Of a stretch of DNA of 64,000 nt, positions 50,727-59,941 are shown in pieces (the stretch's first letter is position 1; every line of letters starts with the position of its first letter). The stretch comes from an uncultured Azospirillum sp. Its GTDB lineage: Bacteria; Pseudomonadota; Alphaproteobacteria; RF32; CAG-239. Below the pieces are notes generated by a model. That model worked only from the letters and a program-made list of their open reading frames with translations. It was not told the origin of the DNA and searched no databases. The stretch is taken from the NCBI GenBank assembly GCA_900538765.1, contig UQAB01000006.1, positions 20,747-84,746 on the forward strand. The letters run 5' to 3'. The translations under genes were made by a program, and so were the position numbers.

Positions 50727-50965
50727 TTCCGCCTCATTAACATAATCAATTTTTCGGGATTATAACGCAAATTTTCGGAAATGAAACAGAAAAGCACAAA
50801 GCTATTGAAAAAAAACACACCAGCCCCTGCCCGCTCCCCGCAACACCCTCCCCATCCGCCTTTCTCCTCCTGGACGCTCAAAAAAAAAGCATTGATTTTC
50901 CTTGAAAAACAATGTAAGTGTAAAACAAATTTTATAATTATGTTTAACTGTTAAAATATTATTTT

Positions 50966-51337
50966 ATGAAAAAGTTCAGTCTAAACTTTTACTGTTTTGT
51001 ACCCGCGTTAACGATTTTAGGAGGATGTTATCTCTTGTCGCCGCTGATTGCAATAAAATGGACATACGTCCTCGCGCTCACTGCGGCTTTTACCGTTGTC
51101 CAAATCGCCGTTTGTAAAAAAGCCCCGAAAAATCTTATCGTAAACACCTTATGGCTGGAAATCATGGCCGCTTTTGCCGTGATAGTCCGGGCAGCTCCCG
51201 AAACGCCGGGAATAAAAGCAATAACCGAAAATACCGCGCTGTGCCTCACAGCCTCTTACATTTTTCTGATATTGCTGCCGACATTATTTCCCAAATCATT
51301 CCGGCCGATATTCCCCTCTCTGCTGTCAAAGCAGTAA
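50966..51337 (+). CDS. Unknown small integral membrane protein
   Basis: 123 aa with about four hydrophobic segments (ALTILGGCYLLSPLIAI, YVLALTAAFTVVQIAV, LWLEIMAAFAVIVRAA and ASYIFLILLPTLF). No family recognised. AT-rich promoter-like sequence lies upstream and no clear ribosome-binding site was noted beyond AAAATATT; the assignment as a gene rests on the long frame and topology. Confidence 0.6.
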   Translation: MKKFSLNFYCFVPALTILGGCYLLSPLIAIKWTYVLALTAAFTVVQIAVCKKAPKNLIVNTLWLEIMAAFAVIVRAAPETPGIKAITENTALCLTASYIFLILLPTLFPKSFRPIFPSLLSKQ

Positions 51338-51493
51338 AAACCATTCTGTTTTCAGACTCTAAACAGGCCCCCCTCAGGATGCCTGTTTTTTTATTGCAAA
51401 ACAAAAAAAATCAAAATTTGTAAAAAAACATATTGACAAAATTATCAGAATACATTAAAAGCACCGCGTTTTACTATAATTTTTTTAATCATT

Positions 51494-52120
51494 ATGAATA
51501 CAATTATCATTTCAAAAATGGCATGTAACGACAGCATGCTCAAGTCATCCTCAAAATTTGGAGAAGAAGAAGTAAAAGATGTTTTGGACGTAGCTTTTGC
51601 CTTTACCCCCTTTTCAGTTATACAAACAGAACTTGTTCTGGCGCGTATCTCCGAAAAATATTATCTGGCATGTAAAAAACTCGGCTACACTGACAGCTTC
51701 TTCGGCAACCATACAATTCTGGCATTAAGCCGCCTTAATTTACACAGTACTTACGATTTCGAAGCGGTCTACATCCCGTTTTCGGGAGAAGTTTTTCTTG
51801 TTCCTTCCAATAGTTTTGAGCTGATGACGATAACTGAAAAATCCATCGATATTACGCTGCACAAACAAGCTGACGAAAAATGTGAGCTGGAATTCAAACG
51901 CCGCTTTGATATCTGCATGGATAAGAAAGAAAAAGAACCGTCATTTTGGAACAAATGTCGGGCCAAAGCAATCGGCGAGAGGTTACATGATCCGGAAAAT
52001 AAACGCATTTTCTCGCTGACAGCAAGGGAAGACCTCTGCATAATAACAGAAAAGGGCAAAAACCCCAAAGAGGAAACACAACCCGCAATGCATTATCTTT
52101 ACAATGAATTCTCTTTGTAA
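51494..52120 (+). CDS. Unknown protein
   Basis: 208 aa, not recognised, no signal peptide or membrane helix. The N-terminal half is hydrophobic/helical (KDVLDVAFAFTPFSVIQTEL) and the C-terminal half basic and acidic patches (KRRFDICMDKKEKEPSFWNK). A TATAAT at 51476-51481 lies closer to the ATG than usual, so the true start of transcription is unclear. A terminator follows. Confidence 0.65.
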   Translation: MNTIIISKMACNDSMLKSSSKFGEEEVKDVLDVAFAFTPFSVIQTELVLARISEKYYLACKKLGYTDSFFGNHTILALSRLNLHSTYDFEAVYIPFSGEVFLVPSNSFELMTITEKSIDITLHKQADEKCELEFKRRFDICMDKKEKEPSFWNKCRAKAIGERLHDPENKRIFSLTAREDLCIITEKGKNPKEETQPAMHYLYNEFSL

Positions 52121-52123
52121 GTC

Positions 52124-52160
52124 AAAAAAACGGCAATTCAAATGAAGTGCCGTTTTTTTT
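52124..52160 (+). terminator. Terminator after the 208-aa gene
   Basis: The stem AAACGGCA/TGCCGTTT with a T-run on the + strand and an A-run before it; it can work in both directions. Confidence 0.75.
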
Positions 52161-52234
52161 ATCTCCGCCCGTTTCAACACCGCCGGCCCTCACGTTTCCT
52201 CTCCGCCGTTTTCAGTCCGCCCCGGTTTGCCCAT

Positions 52235-52260
52235 AAAAAAAACCACCGCAAAGGTGGCTT
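52235..52260 (-). terminator. Terminator of tRNA-Pro
   Basis: The stem GCCACC/GGTGGT with a 5-nt loop is followed by a T-run on the - strand, 8 bases after the CCA. Confidence 0.8.
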
Positions 52261-52267
52261 TATTTTA

Positions 52268-52344
52268 TGGTCGGATTGACTGGACTCGAACCAGCGACCT
52301 CTTCGTCCCGAACGAAGCGTTCTACCAGGCTGAACTACAATCCG
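52268..52344 (-). tRNA. tRNA-Pro (CGG)
   Basis: 77 nt with encoded CCA. Acceptor CGGATTG/CAATCCG; anticodon arm CTTCG-TTCGGGA-CGAAG, so the anticodon is CGG (codon CCG). The T-loop is GGTTCGAGTCC. Confidence 0.95.
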
Positions 52345-52495
52345 AAAGTCGTACATATGTTTACCACATAATTTTATTTTGACAATACCTAATTTCATTT
52401 TTTTTCAAAAAAATTAATTTTCTCGGAAAAAACAAAGAGAAACAGCCGCTTACCGGCATATTTCCCCTTGCCTTTTGCTTTCCGGACACGCTGAA

Positions 52496-54331
52496 TCACT
52501 CTACGGTCACAGATTTTGCCAGATTGCGCGGCTTGTCGACATCCCGCCCCAGCTTTTCCGCCATATAATAGGCCAGAAGCTGCAACGGCATATTAGCCGT
52601 CAGCGGCGACAACAACTCGGGAATTTCGGGAACATGCAGAATATCATCAAACACGCCATGCAGCTTTTCCGCTGCCGCCGACGTCACTGCAATCATTCGG
52701 GCATTGCGGGCTTTGGCCTCCTGAGAATTGGACAGCAGCTTGTCATAATTGGGGCTGCCCGGCATCAAAACGGACAACACCGGCATCTTCTCGTCCAACA
52801 GGGCAATCGGCCCGTGCTTCAGTTCTCCCGCCGGATAACCGCTGGCATTGATATAGCTGAGTTCTTTCAGCTTCAACGCCCCTTCCATCGCCGTAGCCAC
52901 ATTCACGCCGCGCGCCACATAAATAAAACCGTTTGCCTGGCGGTATTTCTCGGCGCATTTCTGCACCGCACCGGTATCCGCCAGAATTTCCTCCATCTGC
53001 ACAGGTACGGCCTGCAATGCCCGAATCATTTGCCCCAAATCATCCGCACGCATCGTACCGCGCTCCTGCGCCAAATACAAAGCCAGCAAATAAAATACCG
53101 TCAGCTGCGCCGTATAAGATTTGGTCGCCGCCACGCTGACTTCTACCCCGGCTTCCAGCGCAATAACGCTGTCAGCATAACGGACAATGCCGGACTCTTC
53201 CCGATTCGTCACTGCCAGAACATGCGCCCCGCGTTCCTTGGCCTGCCGCACGGCCGTAATGGTGTCCGCAGTTTCGCCGGACTGCGACACGCCGACTACC
53301 AAAACATTGTCACACTGCGGATGCCGGCGATAAATATACTCGCTGGCTGCCTCAACCTCAACCGTCACCCCGGCCAAATCCTCAATAATATATTTTCCGA
53401 CCGTCGCCGCATGCAGAGAAGTTCCGCAGGCCGCAACCTCAATCTTAGCCAAACGGCGAACCGCCTCGCGGCCAAGTTTCAGCCCGGGCAGAACCACGCC
53501 TTCGGGTCGCAGGCATTTCTGCAGCATCCGCCGCACGATTCCCGGCTGTTCGTTGATTTCCTTAAGCATAAAATGGGCAAAACCGCGTTTGCTCAAAGCT
53601 TCCGGCGCCAAATTCAACGGTTTTGGCGTTTTGGCGGCAACCGCTCCGGAAACATCAGTAAAAACGACGCCATCCGCAGAAATAACTGCAACTTCGTCAT
53701 CATCGGGACAAACTGTCTGCGTCGCAATCCCTGCCAAAGCCGTCACGTCGCTGGCAGCGGAACACCCGTCCCTGCCAAGGCCGACAACCAACGGCGCCCC
53801 GCGCCTGACGGCATAAATTTTTCCCGGATTGCCGCTGTGCATAATAGCCAGAGCAAAAGCGCCTTTCAGCCGCGCAATCGTCCTGCGCAGCGCCGCGGCA
53901 AAATCCGCCGCCGTCTTCAAATCCTCCTCAATCTGCTGCACAATAACTTCGGTGTCGGTGTCAGAAACAAAAACATATCCCTTGTCAGCCAGCGCCTGCC
54001 GCAGTTCCTTATAGTTTTCGATAATGCCGTTATGCACCAGAACCGTTTTTCCGTCATTGGACAGATGCGGATGCGCATTTTCCAGATTCGCCTTGCCGTG
54101 TGTCGCCCAGCGGATATGCCCGATACCGGCACCGGCAGAATTTTGACCGTCCGCCGCCAGAGCCTCCCCCAGATTTTCCAGCTTTCCGACCGCTTTAATA
54201 ACCTTAAACCCGCCGTTTCCGGCCAAAGCCAGCCCCGCAGAATCATATCCCCGGTACTCCAGACACTTTAACCCCTGATACAAAACATCCGCAGCCGCTT
54301 TCTTTCCGACATATCCGACAATTCCGCACAT
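52496..54331 (-). CDS. glmS: Glutamine-fructose-6-phosphate aminotransferase GlmS
   Basis: 611 aa from the ATG at 54331, chosen because Cys2 must follow Met1 (MCGIVGYVG) and GGGAG lies upstream. The N-terminal glutaminase has RWATHGKANLENAHPHLSND (~residues 73-92) and VHNGIIENY. The two SIS sugar-isomerase domains show CGTSLHAATVGKYIIEDL, VSQSGETADTITAVRQAKER and the C-terminal end LAKSVTVE. It makes glucosamine-6-phosphate, the first step to UDP-GlcNAc for peptidoglycan and LPS. It follows an acyltransferase gene by 19 bases. No glmS ribozyme is possible there. Confidence 0.96.
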   Translation of the reverse strand: MCGIVGYVGKKAAADVLYQGLKCLEYRGYDSAGLALAGNGGFKVIKAVGKLENLGEALAADGQNSAGAGIGHIRWATHGKANLENAHPHLSNDGKTVLVHNGIIENYKELRQALADKGYVFVSDTDTEVIVQQIEEDLKTAADFAAALRRTIARLKGAFALAIMHSGNPGKIYAVRRGAPLVVGLGRDGCSAASDVTALAGIATQTVCPDDDEVAVISADGVVFTDVSGAVAAKTPKPLNLAPEALSKRGFAHFMLKEINEQPGIVRRMLQKCLRPEGVVLPGLKLGREAVRRLAKIEVAACGTSLHAATVGKYIIEDLAGVTVEVEAASEYIYRRHPQCDNVLVVGVSQSGETADTITAVRQAKERGAHVLAVTNREESGIVRYADSVIALEAGVEVSVAATKSYTAQLTVFYLLALYLAQERGTMRADDLGQMIRALQAVPVQMEEILADTGAVQKCAEKYRQANGFIYVARGVNVATAMEGALKLKELSYINASGYPAGELKHGPIALLDEKMPVLSVLMPGSPNYDKLLSNSQEAKARNARMIAVTSAAAEKLHGVFDDILHVPEIPELLSPLTANMPLQLLAYYMAEKLGRDVDKPRNLAKSVTVE

Positions 54332-54350
54332 TGTTTTTCTCCCCCAATCC

Positions 54351-54869
54351 TTACAACCGTCCCAGTTTGCGCAGCGTATTAAGCACATTTTCCTTATTAC
54401 GCTTCTTAATCGGGCGTATCGGCCGCCCCGCATATACTGTCCACGGTTCAAACTTATAACCGCTCGGCACAAAACTCAGCGCGCCGATGCTGACGCCTTC
54501 GGGAATATGGTTTCCCGGCATAATCACCGAGTTAGTTCCTACGCCGGTATATTTTTCCATAACCACATCGCCTTGGATTTCCTTGACTTCCGGCACGGAA
54601 TGGGTAATCAGCTCGTTCACGTAATCATTGCTCGACAGCCACACGCGCACCCCGGCCGCCAGGCTTGAACAATCGCCCATCTTGAACTTAAACCTGCCGT
54701 CCCCGCCGGAAATATAAGTCCCGGACGCAATCTCGCAGTCCGACCCGATCTCGCAGGCCGATGAAATGCGGCAAAAATCCGAAATCCGCACATTGTCGCC
54801 GGCTTCAACCAGTTCCGGCTTTTTAATCACCACATAATCTCCCAAAACAAAATTCTTTCCGCTTTTCAT
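54351..54869 (-). CDS. Left-handed beta-helix acyltransferase
   Basis: 172 aa from the ATG at 54869 behind GAGGAGC; the longer frame is unsupported. Hexapeptide repeats are clear (VRISDFCRISSACEIGSDCE, then VEAGDN, YTGVGTNSVIMPGNHIPEGV), ending SFVPSGYKFEPWTVYAGRPI, the WbbJ/maa-type O-acetyltransferase pattern. The acceptor is probably a sugar in a surface polysaccharide, in keeping with the adjacent glmS; this is inference. Confidence 0.85.
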   Translation of the reverse strand: MKSGKNFVLGDYVVIKKPELVEAGDNVRISDFCRISSACEIGSDCEIASGTYISGGDGRFKFKMGDCSSLAAGVRVWLSSNDYVNELITHSVPEVKEIQGDVVMEKYTGVGTNSVIMPGNHIPEGVSIGALSFVPSGYKFEPWTVYAGRPIRPIKKRNKENVLNTLRKLGRL

Positions 54870-55090
54870 GTTATAGCTCCTCTCAAAAAAAATTGCGTTA
54901 TGCCATAAGGTTAGCGGCACAAATTTCCCGACGCAACTCAAATGAAATTTTGCTTTGTTTCAAAAACGGAAACAAAAGGTTAACCGCAGACAAAAACAGG
55001 AAGAATCAATAAGATAAAGAAATCGGAGAATGTAACAATTTGAAACATTTTCACTCCGGGCGCAGTATAAATGTCGTCACCCAATCCTCA

Positions 55091-55126
55091 AAAACAAAAC
55101 GCCGGGAACAAGACCCGGCGTTTTGT
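55091..55126 (-). terminator. Terminator after the lipoprotein gene
   Basis: The stem AACGCCGGG/CCCGGCGTT with a 7-nt loop, T-rich on the - strand; it can work in both directions. Confidence 0.85.
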
Positions 55127-55137
55127 TACAAATTGTT

Positions 55138-55464
55138 TCAACGCTCGCGGATACACTCTTCTTCGTTAAAGAAGCTGGCCTTCACCATTCCGCGCCCGGT
55201 CAAAAACATCGTCCGGCAGCGATACGAACCGAAACGCGGCCCGCTGTTATCCATCGAAAACGTATTATAAACCATATAGCGCCGGCCGTAATCGTCATAA
55301 TAGATTGAATCCGGACGCCCGACGGCCCTCGTCAGCACGTCTTCCTTATAGCCGACAAAGCGCGAATAATTGGGCTGAAAGCCCTCGGGAACCGTACGCT
55401 TCTGCGTACAGCCCAATGTCAGCAGCACCACACTGCCGACCAGCAACACATTTTTTACCATCAT
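55138..55464 (-). CDS. Small lipoprotein
   Basis: 108 aa (ATG at 55464 or 55461). The signal peptide VKNVLLVGSVVLLTLGC ends in the lipobox LTLGC with Cys19 as lipidation site. The mature part resembles SmpA/OmlA-like small periplasmic proteins in plan (GRPDSIYYDDYGRRYMVYNT), but no family is certain. It likely sits in the outer membrane. Confidence 0.75.
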   Translation of the reverse strand: MMVKNVLLVGSVVLLTLGCTQKRTVPEGFQPNYSRFVGYKEDVLTRAVGRPDSIYYDDYGRRYMVYNTFSMDNSGPRFGSYRCRTMFLTGRGMVKASFFNEEECIRER

Positions 55465-55622
55465 ATAACCCCATCAAAGTTACGAAACACATTATAATGC
55501 AAAATACTTAACATTTATCTAACTGTGAATTTTTTGTTACAGCCCCGCCTTTCATATTGTCAAAGCGCAAAAAACAGGCTAAAATGGTAAAAATGGAGCG
55601 ATATTTCAGGGGGAGCATTATT

Positions 55623-57539
55623 ATGCGAAATATTCAGAATCTCATCAGAAAATTTTTTATGATACCGATGGCGGCACTGCTGATTTTATGCTGTACCAAC
55701 GTCCACGCTGCGGATGATGTGACAAACTACACCCGCGAAGAACTGGAAAACAACCTCAGAAACGACCTGCAGGACAGCTACAAGAAAAGCCAGGCTGCAC
55801 AGGCCGCCATTGATGCTGCCAAGAAAGAATTAAACAGCGGCCTGGCCAATGGTTATACGTCGGATGAAACCTATGCCATTGATAAACTCAAAAAACAAGT
55901 TTACAACGGCGAAATCACTGATGCCGAATACAAAAAATCCATAGATGAGATTATGAAAGCAAAGAAAGACAGAATAAAAGAATTAGAAAAAACAATCAAA
56001 GAACAGCAAAAAATCGTCGATAACTTCTCCAAAGAATACGAAAAAGGGATGAAAGAAATCAACAAAACCCTTGAAAAGCAGGAAAAAGCCGCGGCAAAAG
56101 AACAAAAGAAACAAGACAAGCTGGCGGACAAAGCAGAATCCCTGAGCGAAAAACTCGCGGCAGCCCTCGCCGAATGTGAATCCATGGCGGCCAATCCCTC
56201 CACCCGTCAGGCCTGTGCCGAAAAAGCCAAGAAAAAATACGGCCTGACCGATGAACAGCAAACCGCCTTGGACAACCGTAAAGCTGCGGAAGAAGAAGCT
56301 GCCAGACAAAAAGAACTGGAAGAATTTCAAAAATATCTGGATGAAGAAGAGCCGGAAGAACTTCCGCTCCCCGGCGTTGAACAAGTTGAAGGCAGTAACG
56401 GCGACCCGAATAAAGCCATCGGCACCGGCGGCAATGCTGATAATGCCAACGGCACAACCCCCGGCCTGAAAGGCGTTTGCGCCAATGCCGGCTCAGGCAA
56501 TACCAAAGTCTTTGCCCAGATTGCCTGCAAAGCTCTGATGTTCTTGATTGACCTGCGTGTCATTGCTTATGTCATTTCCGGCTTCGGTATGGTCGCTTTT
56601 GCCTACGCCGCCGTATTTAATAAAATCAGCTGGAAACACTTCTCACAGATTGCCATCGGCCTGTTCCTCCTGGCCATGATTGGGCCGTTCATCAGCTATT
56701 TCACCGGAGATAATACCGTTGAAGTCAACCTGCAATACGGCAACTATCTCGGCGGCAATTACAACCCGATTAACGGTACCGGCGGCAGCGGAGGAATCGA
56801 CGAATCCGAAACGCCTGATACCGGTGCCTCCACCGCTGCGGCCAAAAAGAAATGGAGTCTGAAAGACCTCAAAGGTTCAATCCAGTCAGGCCTTGACATG
56901 GCGCGCGGCGCTTATAACACAGTCCAGGGTGTCAAATCGACGATTAACACCGTCAAAAACAATGCCGACATCATCAAAAACGCCGTCACCAACAACAGCG
57001 GCGGGCTGGACGGCATTCTCGGCGCAGTCGGCAACATTTCCGGTGCCATGAACAACATCGGCTATGCGGCCCAAACCGGTATGAACAGTACGCTCGGCGG
57101 AATCAGCAACACGGTTAACAATGCCCAAGACATGGTCGGAACCAACGAACAGCGCGAAGCAAATGCTCAAAACCGTCAAAACAACGGCAGCTCCAACGCC
57201 ATCAGCGGCTGGATTAACAGCGAACAAGGCGGCGGCGCCCTGAGCGGCATTGTCAGCGACGCCAATAACGCCATTAACAAAGGCGCGACAGCCGCCGGAC
57301 AGGCAACAACGGCCGGCCATGAAGGCCAGAAGATTGGCGGCGGAGGTGCTCTGGGTGATGTCGTCGGCGGTATCTTCGGCGCCGGACAGGCTGTGGTCGG
57401 CGGTATGGACGCCAGCGAGCAAATAAAAAAAGAAAAAGAGATTGAAGCGCAGCGCCAGAAAGAACTTGAAGAGAAAAAGAAACAGGAGGAAGCCGCCAAA
57501 AACGCGCCGCCACCCAAAAACAACCTCTTCGATAACTAA
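55623..57539 (+). CDS. Large secreted protein with coiled coil and VirB2/TrbC-like two-helix segment
   Basis: 638 aa from the ATG at 55623 with GGGGAG upstream; the frame opens earlier at 55557 without a site. A signal peptide (FFMIPMAALLILCCTNVHAA, residues ~12-31) is followed by a charged coiled coil (~35-220), rich in E and K. A central ~75-residue segment (GNTKVFAQIACKALMFLIDL, then AYVISGFGMVAFAYAAVF and IAIGLFLLAMIGPFISYFTG) has the two-helix plan of VirB2/TrbC pilins. The rest is a Gly/Asn/Ser-rich repeat-like region and an acidic/basic tail. No type IV secretion genes are near. Function unknown. Confidence 0.7.
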   Translation: MRNIQNLIRKFFMIPMAALLILCCTNVHAADDVTNYTREELENNLRNDLQDSYKKSQAAQAAIDAAKKELNSGLANGYTSDETYAIDKLKKQVYNGEITDAEYKKSIDEIMKAKKDRIKELEKTIKEQQKIVDNFSKEYEKGMKEINKTLEKQEKAAAKEQKKQDKLADKAESLSEKLAAALAECESMAANPSTRQACAEKAKKKYGLTDEQQTALDNRKAAEEEAARQKELEEFQKYLDEEEPEELPLPGVEQVEGSNGDPNKAIGTGGNADNANGTTPGLKGVCANAGSGNTKVFAQIACKALMFLIDLRVIAYVISGFGMVAFAYAAVFNKISWKHFSQIAIGLFLLAMIGPFISYFTGDNTVEVNLQYGNYLGGNYNPINGTGGSGGIDESETPDTGASTAAAKKKWSLKDLKGSIQSGLDMARGAYNTVQGVKSTINTVKNNADIIKNAVTNNSGGLDGILGAVGNISGAMNNIGYAAQTGMNSTLGGISNTVNNAQDMVGTNEQREANAQNRQNNGSSNAISGWINSEQGGGALSGIVSDANNAINKGATAAGQATTAGHEGQKIGGGGALGDVVGGIFGAGQAVVGGMDASEQIKKEKEIEAQRQKELEEKKKQEEAAKNAPPPKNNLFDN

Positions 57540-57548
57540 GAGCACTAA

Positions 57549-57583
57549 AAAAGAACGCCTCTTCCCCCAAGAGGCGTTCTTTT
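57549..57583 (+). terminator. Convergent terminator
   Basis: A perfect stem AAGAACGCCTCTT/AAGAGGCGTTCTT with a loop of four C's; it serves both the secreted-protein gene and fmt. Confidence 0.92.
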
Positions 57584-57604
57584 CACATTTAAGCCAAAAG
57601 CTTT

Positions 57605-58513
57605 TTATCCGGCAAATCCCTGAAAAGACATACCGCGCAGCAGGTCGGCGGCCGCCATGGCCCTTTTCCCCTGCCTTTGGATTTCCGTTACCTCCAACGC
57701 CTTACCGTCGCCGCAGGCAATAACCAGCCGCTTGCTGCCGTCAAGAATTTGCCCCGGCTTCCCGGCACCGTCAGCCACAACCGCACGCAACACCTTGAAA
57801 CGCTCGCCGTTATACTCAAAATAAGCCGCCGGATAAGGATTAAACGCACGGATTTTACGCTCCAGAACCGCCGTCGGCAAAGAAAAGTCCAAACGGCTCT
57901 CCGCCTTGTCGATTTTAGCGGCATAACAGGTCAGCACATCATCCTGAACCTCCGGTTTAATCCGGTCGATATTACGCAAAACCTTAACAATCAGCTCAGC
58001 ACCGAGAACCGATAAAGCATCATGCAAACTGCCGCCGGTTGTTTCCGCCGTCAGCGGCACCCGGCCTGCCAAAAGCATATCGCCGGTATCCAGCCCTTCG
58101 GCCACCTGCATAATCGTCACGCCGCTTTCGCTGTCACCGGCCTCAATACAGCGCTGAATCGGTGCCGCTCCCCGCCACCTGGGCAAAAGTGAAGCATGAA
58201 TATTCAAGCAGCCGTAAGGAAAAGCCTCCAACACCGCTTTCGGCAAAATCAATCCATAAGCGGCCACCACGGCAACATCCGCCTGCAATTCCCGCAAAGC
58301 AGACTGAATCTCTTCATGACGCAGACTCTTCGGCGTACGAACCTCAATACCGTTGGCTTCGGCAAAAAGATGAACCGGCGTTTTGGTCAGCTTGTTACCG
58401 CGTCCGGCTTCTTTGGGCGCCTGTGTATAAACGCAAACCACCTCATGTTCTGACATCAAAGCCTTTAAGGCCGGCACGGCAAAATCCGGCGTTCCCATAA
58501 AAACAATTTTCAT
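57605..58513 (-). CDS. fmt: Methionyl-tRNA formyltransferase
   Basis: 302 aa. Hallmarks: MKIVFMGTPDFAVPALKAL at the start, the catalytic region CLNIHASLLPRWRGAAPIQR (~residues 106-125) and GVTIMQVAEGLDTGDMLLAG. The C-terminal domain has the usual FNPYPAAYFEYNGERFKVLR. It formylates Met on the initiator tRNA, whose gene is at 44.3 kb. AAGG sits right at the ATG. def is not next to it here. Confidence 0.96.
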   Translation of the reverse strand: MKIVFMGTPDFAVPALKALMSEHEVVCVYTQAPKEAGRGNKLTKTPVHLFAEANGIEVRTPKSLRHEEIQSALRELQADVAVVAAYGLILPKAVLEAFPYGCLNIHASLLPRWRGAAPIQRCIEAGDSESGVTIMQVAEGLDTGDMLLAGRVPLTAETTGGSLHDALSVLGAELIVKVLRNIDRIKPEVQDDVLTCYAAKIDKAESRLDFSLPTAVLERKIRAFNPYPAAYFEYNGERFKVLRAVVADGAGKPGQILDGSKRLVIACGDGKALEVTEIQRQGKRAMAAADLLRGMSFQGFAG

Positions 58514-58658
58514 CCTTCATCTTCTCCGTTATTTTAACGCATAATTTTTCCGCATTATAACGGCATTTGTAAATTAAGCAAGCCGGAGAATCAAAAAAAA
58601 ACACCCCCAAAAAACCATCCTCTCCCGGGCACACTCTCAGAGTAACGCCCGAACATAA

Positions 58659-58687
58659 CAATAAAGGTCTGCGAGTGCAGACCTTTT
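58659..58687 (-). terminator. Terminator after the 44-aa membrane peptide gene
   Basis: The stem AGGTCTGC/GCAGACCT with a 4-nt loop, followed by TTATTGTT on the - strand. Confidence 0.7.
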
Positions 58688-58723
58688 CAGCCGTTTCGGT
58701 CAAACCGATACCGTTTCTGTTGT

Positions 58724-58858
58724 TTATTCTGTCGGAACCGCAACCACTGCCACGTCTTCAACCACGGTTACGGTTGACGGCGCAACATAAGTGTTATAAG
58801 CCCACCAGCCGGCATAAATCACAACGGCCAAACCGATTAACATTAAAAGCGTTCTCAT
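58724..58858 (-). CDS. 44-aa membrane peptide
   Basis: From the ATG at 58858 behind AAGGAG; the longer frame upstream is unsupported. One membrane helix (LLMLIGLAVVIYAGWWAYNT, residues ~4-23), then a Val/Thr-rich exported tail (VTVVEDVAVVAVPTE). Not recognised. Its good ribosome-binding site and own terminator support it as a real small gene. Confidence 0.65.
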   Translation of the reverse strand: MRTLLMLIGLAVVIYAGWWAYNTYVAPSTVTVVEDVAVVAVPTE

Positions 58859-58917
58859 CTTATTTCTCCTTAATGAACAAAACTTCACCTCTAGAGATAA
58901 TGACGATTTTTCGCTTT

Positions 58918-59502
58918 TCAATCATGTTGCAGCGACAAATTTAAATATTCGCGGATTTTCGCATATTCCCCGAGACTTACCGGCCGGTGCGGATACAGCG
59001 GATGAAAATACTGCCGGGCCATACGCAGCTCCTTGCCCAAGGATTTAGACAAGCCGTTGCCAAAATAATGCTCGCCGACAACAGGGTCTATCACGGCATA
59101 AACACTGCTGAGCTGATAAGCCAGAACTTTTTCAAAACCTCGGCTGCCCGGCTTAAACGTCCGAAACTTGTCACCGACATAATCGTCAAAACCGTAAAAC
59201 TTATACCCCTGAATAAGCTTGTCCATATCTTTGCGCACCTGTTCCATACGCAGGCGCGGCATTTTGCGGTGCTGCAACTTTAACATCAGTACATTCTGGG
59301 CAATATCATCCGAGGTTTTCACCGGAATAAAAGACATCTCCCCCGTTGCCGGGCTGTAAATAAACTTTCCGAGAAAATAATCATCGGCCTCTTCATGTTC
59401 TAGGGAATTTTTTTCAAAATCGGCCAAATAAAAAACCTTCGTTTCCGCTGCCCAAAGCAAACGGCACCAAAAGACACACAAAAAGAGAAAGAGATACCTC
59501 AT
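58918..59502 (-). CDS. Secreted protein of unknown function
   Basis: 194 aa from the ATG at 59502 behind GGAGA. A signal peptide (MRYLFLFLCVFWCRLLWAAE) is followed by a mature part with KVFYLADFEKNSLEHEEADD and SFIPVKTSDDIAQ. It could be periplasmic or outer-membrane attached; no lipobox is seen. No family recognised. Confidence 0.7.
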   Translation of the reverse strand: MRYLFLFLCVFWCRLLWAAETKVFYLADFEKNSLEHEEADDYFLGKFIYSPATGEMSFIPVKTSDDIAQNVLMLKLQHRKMPRLRMEQVRKDMDKLIQGYKFYGFDDYVGDKFRTFKPGSRGFEKVLAYQLSSVYAVIDPVVGEHYFGNGLSKSLGKELRMARQYFHPLYPHRPVSLGEYAKIREYLNLSLQHD

Positions 59503-59870
59503 AACAGTCTCCACACACACTACATAACACAATAATTATCATAACAGATTCGTACAAAAAAATCTTCAATAATTTACATGTTAAACCAATTTTTTTATCC
59601 CCTTCCCCCTTACTAAATTGTCATCCCGAGTTCAATAGTTCAACCAAGCAAATGAACGTCATGCCAAACCATCCATCATTGTCATGCCGAACTCGTTTCG
59701 GCATCTAAAGCCCTCAACAAAAACGCCTCCACCCAAGCAAACGAATATCCTTCTCTCCCGGCAGGCACAAAGCGCACGCAGTGCTTCCTTTTGCACACCC
59801 ACCCGGGAACCGGAAGAAAACGCTGCATCAACCATATAATCATAAGATGATAATAAAAAGGGATAAAAGC
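59503..59870. other. Non-coding region upstream of the TerC gene
   Basis: About 370 bases without a gene. It includes an REP-like element, GTCATGCCGAACTCGTTTCG with a perfect 8-bp palindrome (59684-59704), and a related fragment GTCATCCCGAGTTCAA at 59622-59637. Confidence 0.5.
59684..59704. repeat. REP-like palindrome
   Basis: ATGCCGAA and TTCGGCAT flank a 5-base loop. Such GTCATGCCGAA-type palindromes are dispersed intergenic repeats in several proteobacteria; copy number here is unknown. Confidence 0.5.
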
Positions 59871-59899
59871 TTGACAAAGACAGGGGGCGGCGCTTAAAA
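59871..59899 (+). promoter_or_regulatory. Promoter of the TerC gene
   Basis: TTGACA, a 17-bp spacer and TTAAAA, about 40 bases before the ATG. Confidence 0.6.
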
Positions 59900-59941
59900 C
59901 TATAACAGTGTAACAATCCTGTCTGAAAAGAGAAAAATACT

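Noticed and set aside
52475..54271. 598-codon frame on the + strand opposite glmS
   Set aside because: Antisense shadow of glmS; Arg/His/Gln-rich composition and no ribosome-binding site.
54332..54869. glmS ribozyme upstream of glmS
   Set aside because: Only 19 bases separate glmS from the acyltransferase gene, too short for the ribozyme.
56886..57545. 219-codon - strand frame inside the secreted-protein gene
   Set aside because: Antisense shadow of the Gly/Asn-rich part; no ribosome-binding site.
59503..59941. yybP-ykoY manganese riboswitch before TerC
   Set aside because: The conserved paired GGGGAG-type boxes were not found; only a promoter and REP-like element are visible.
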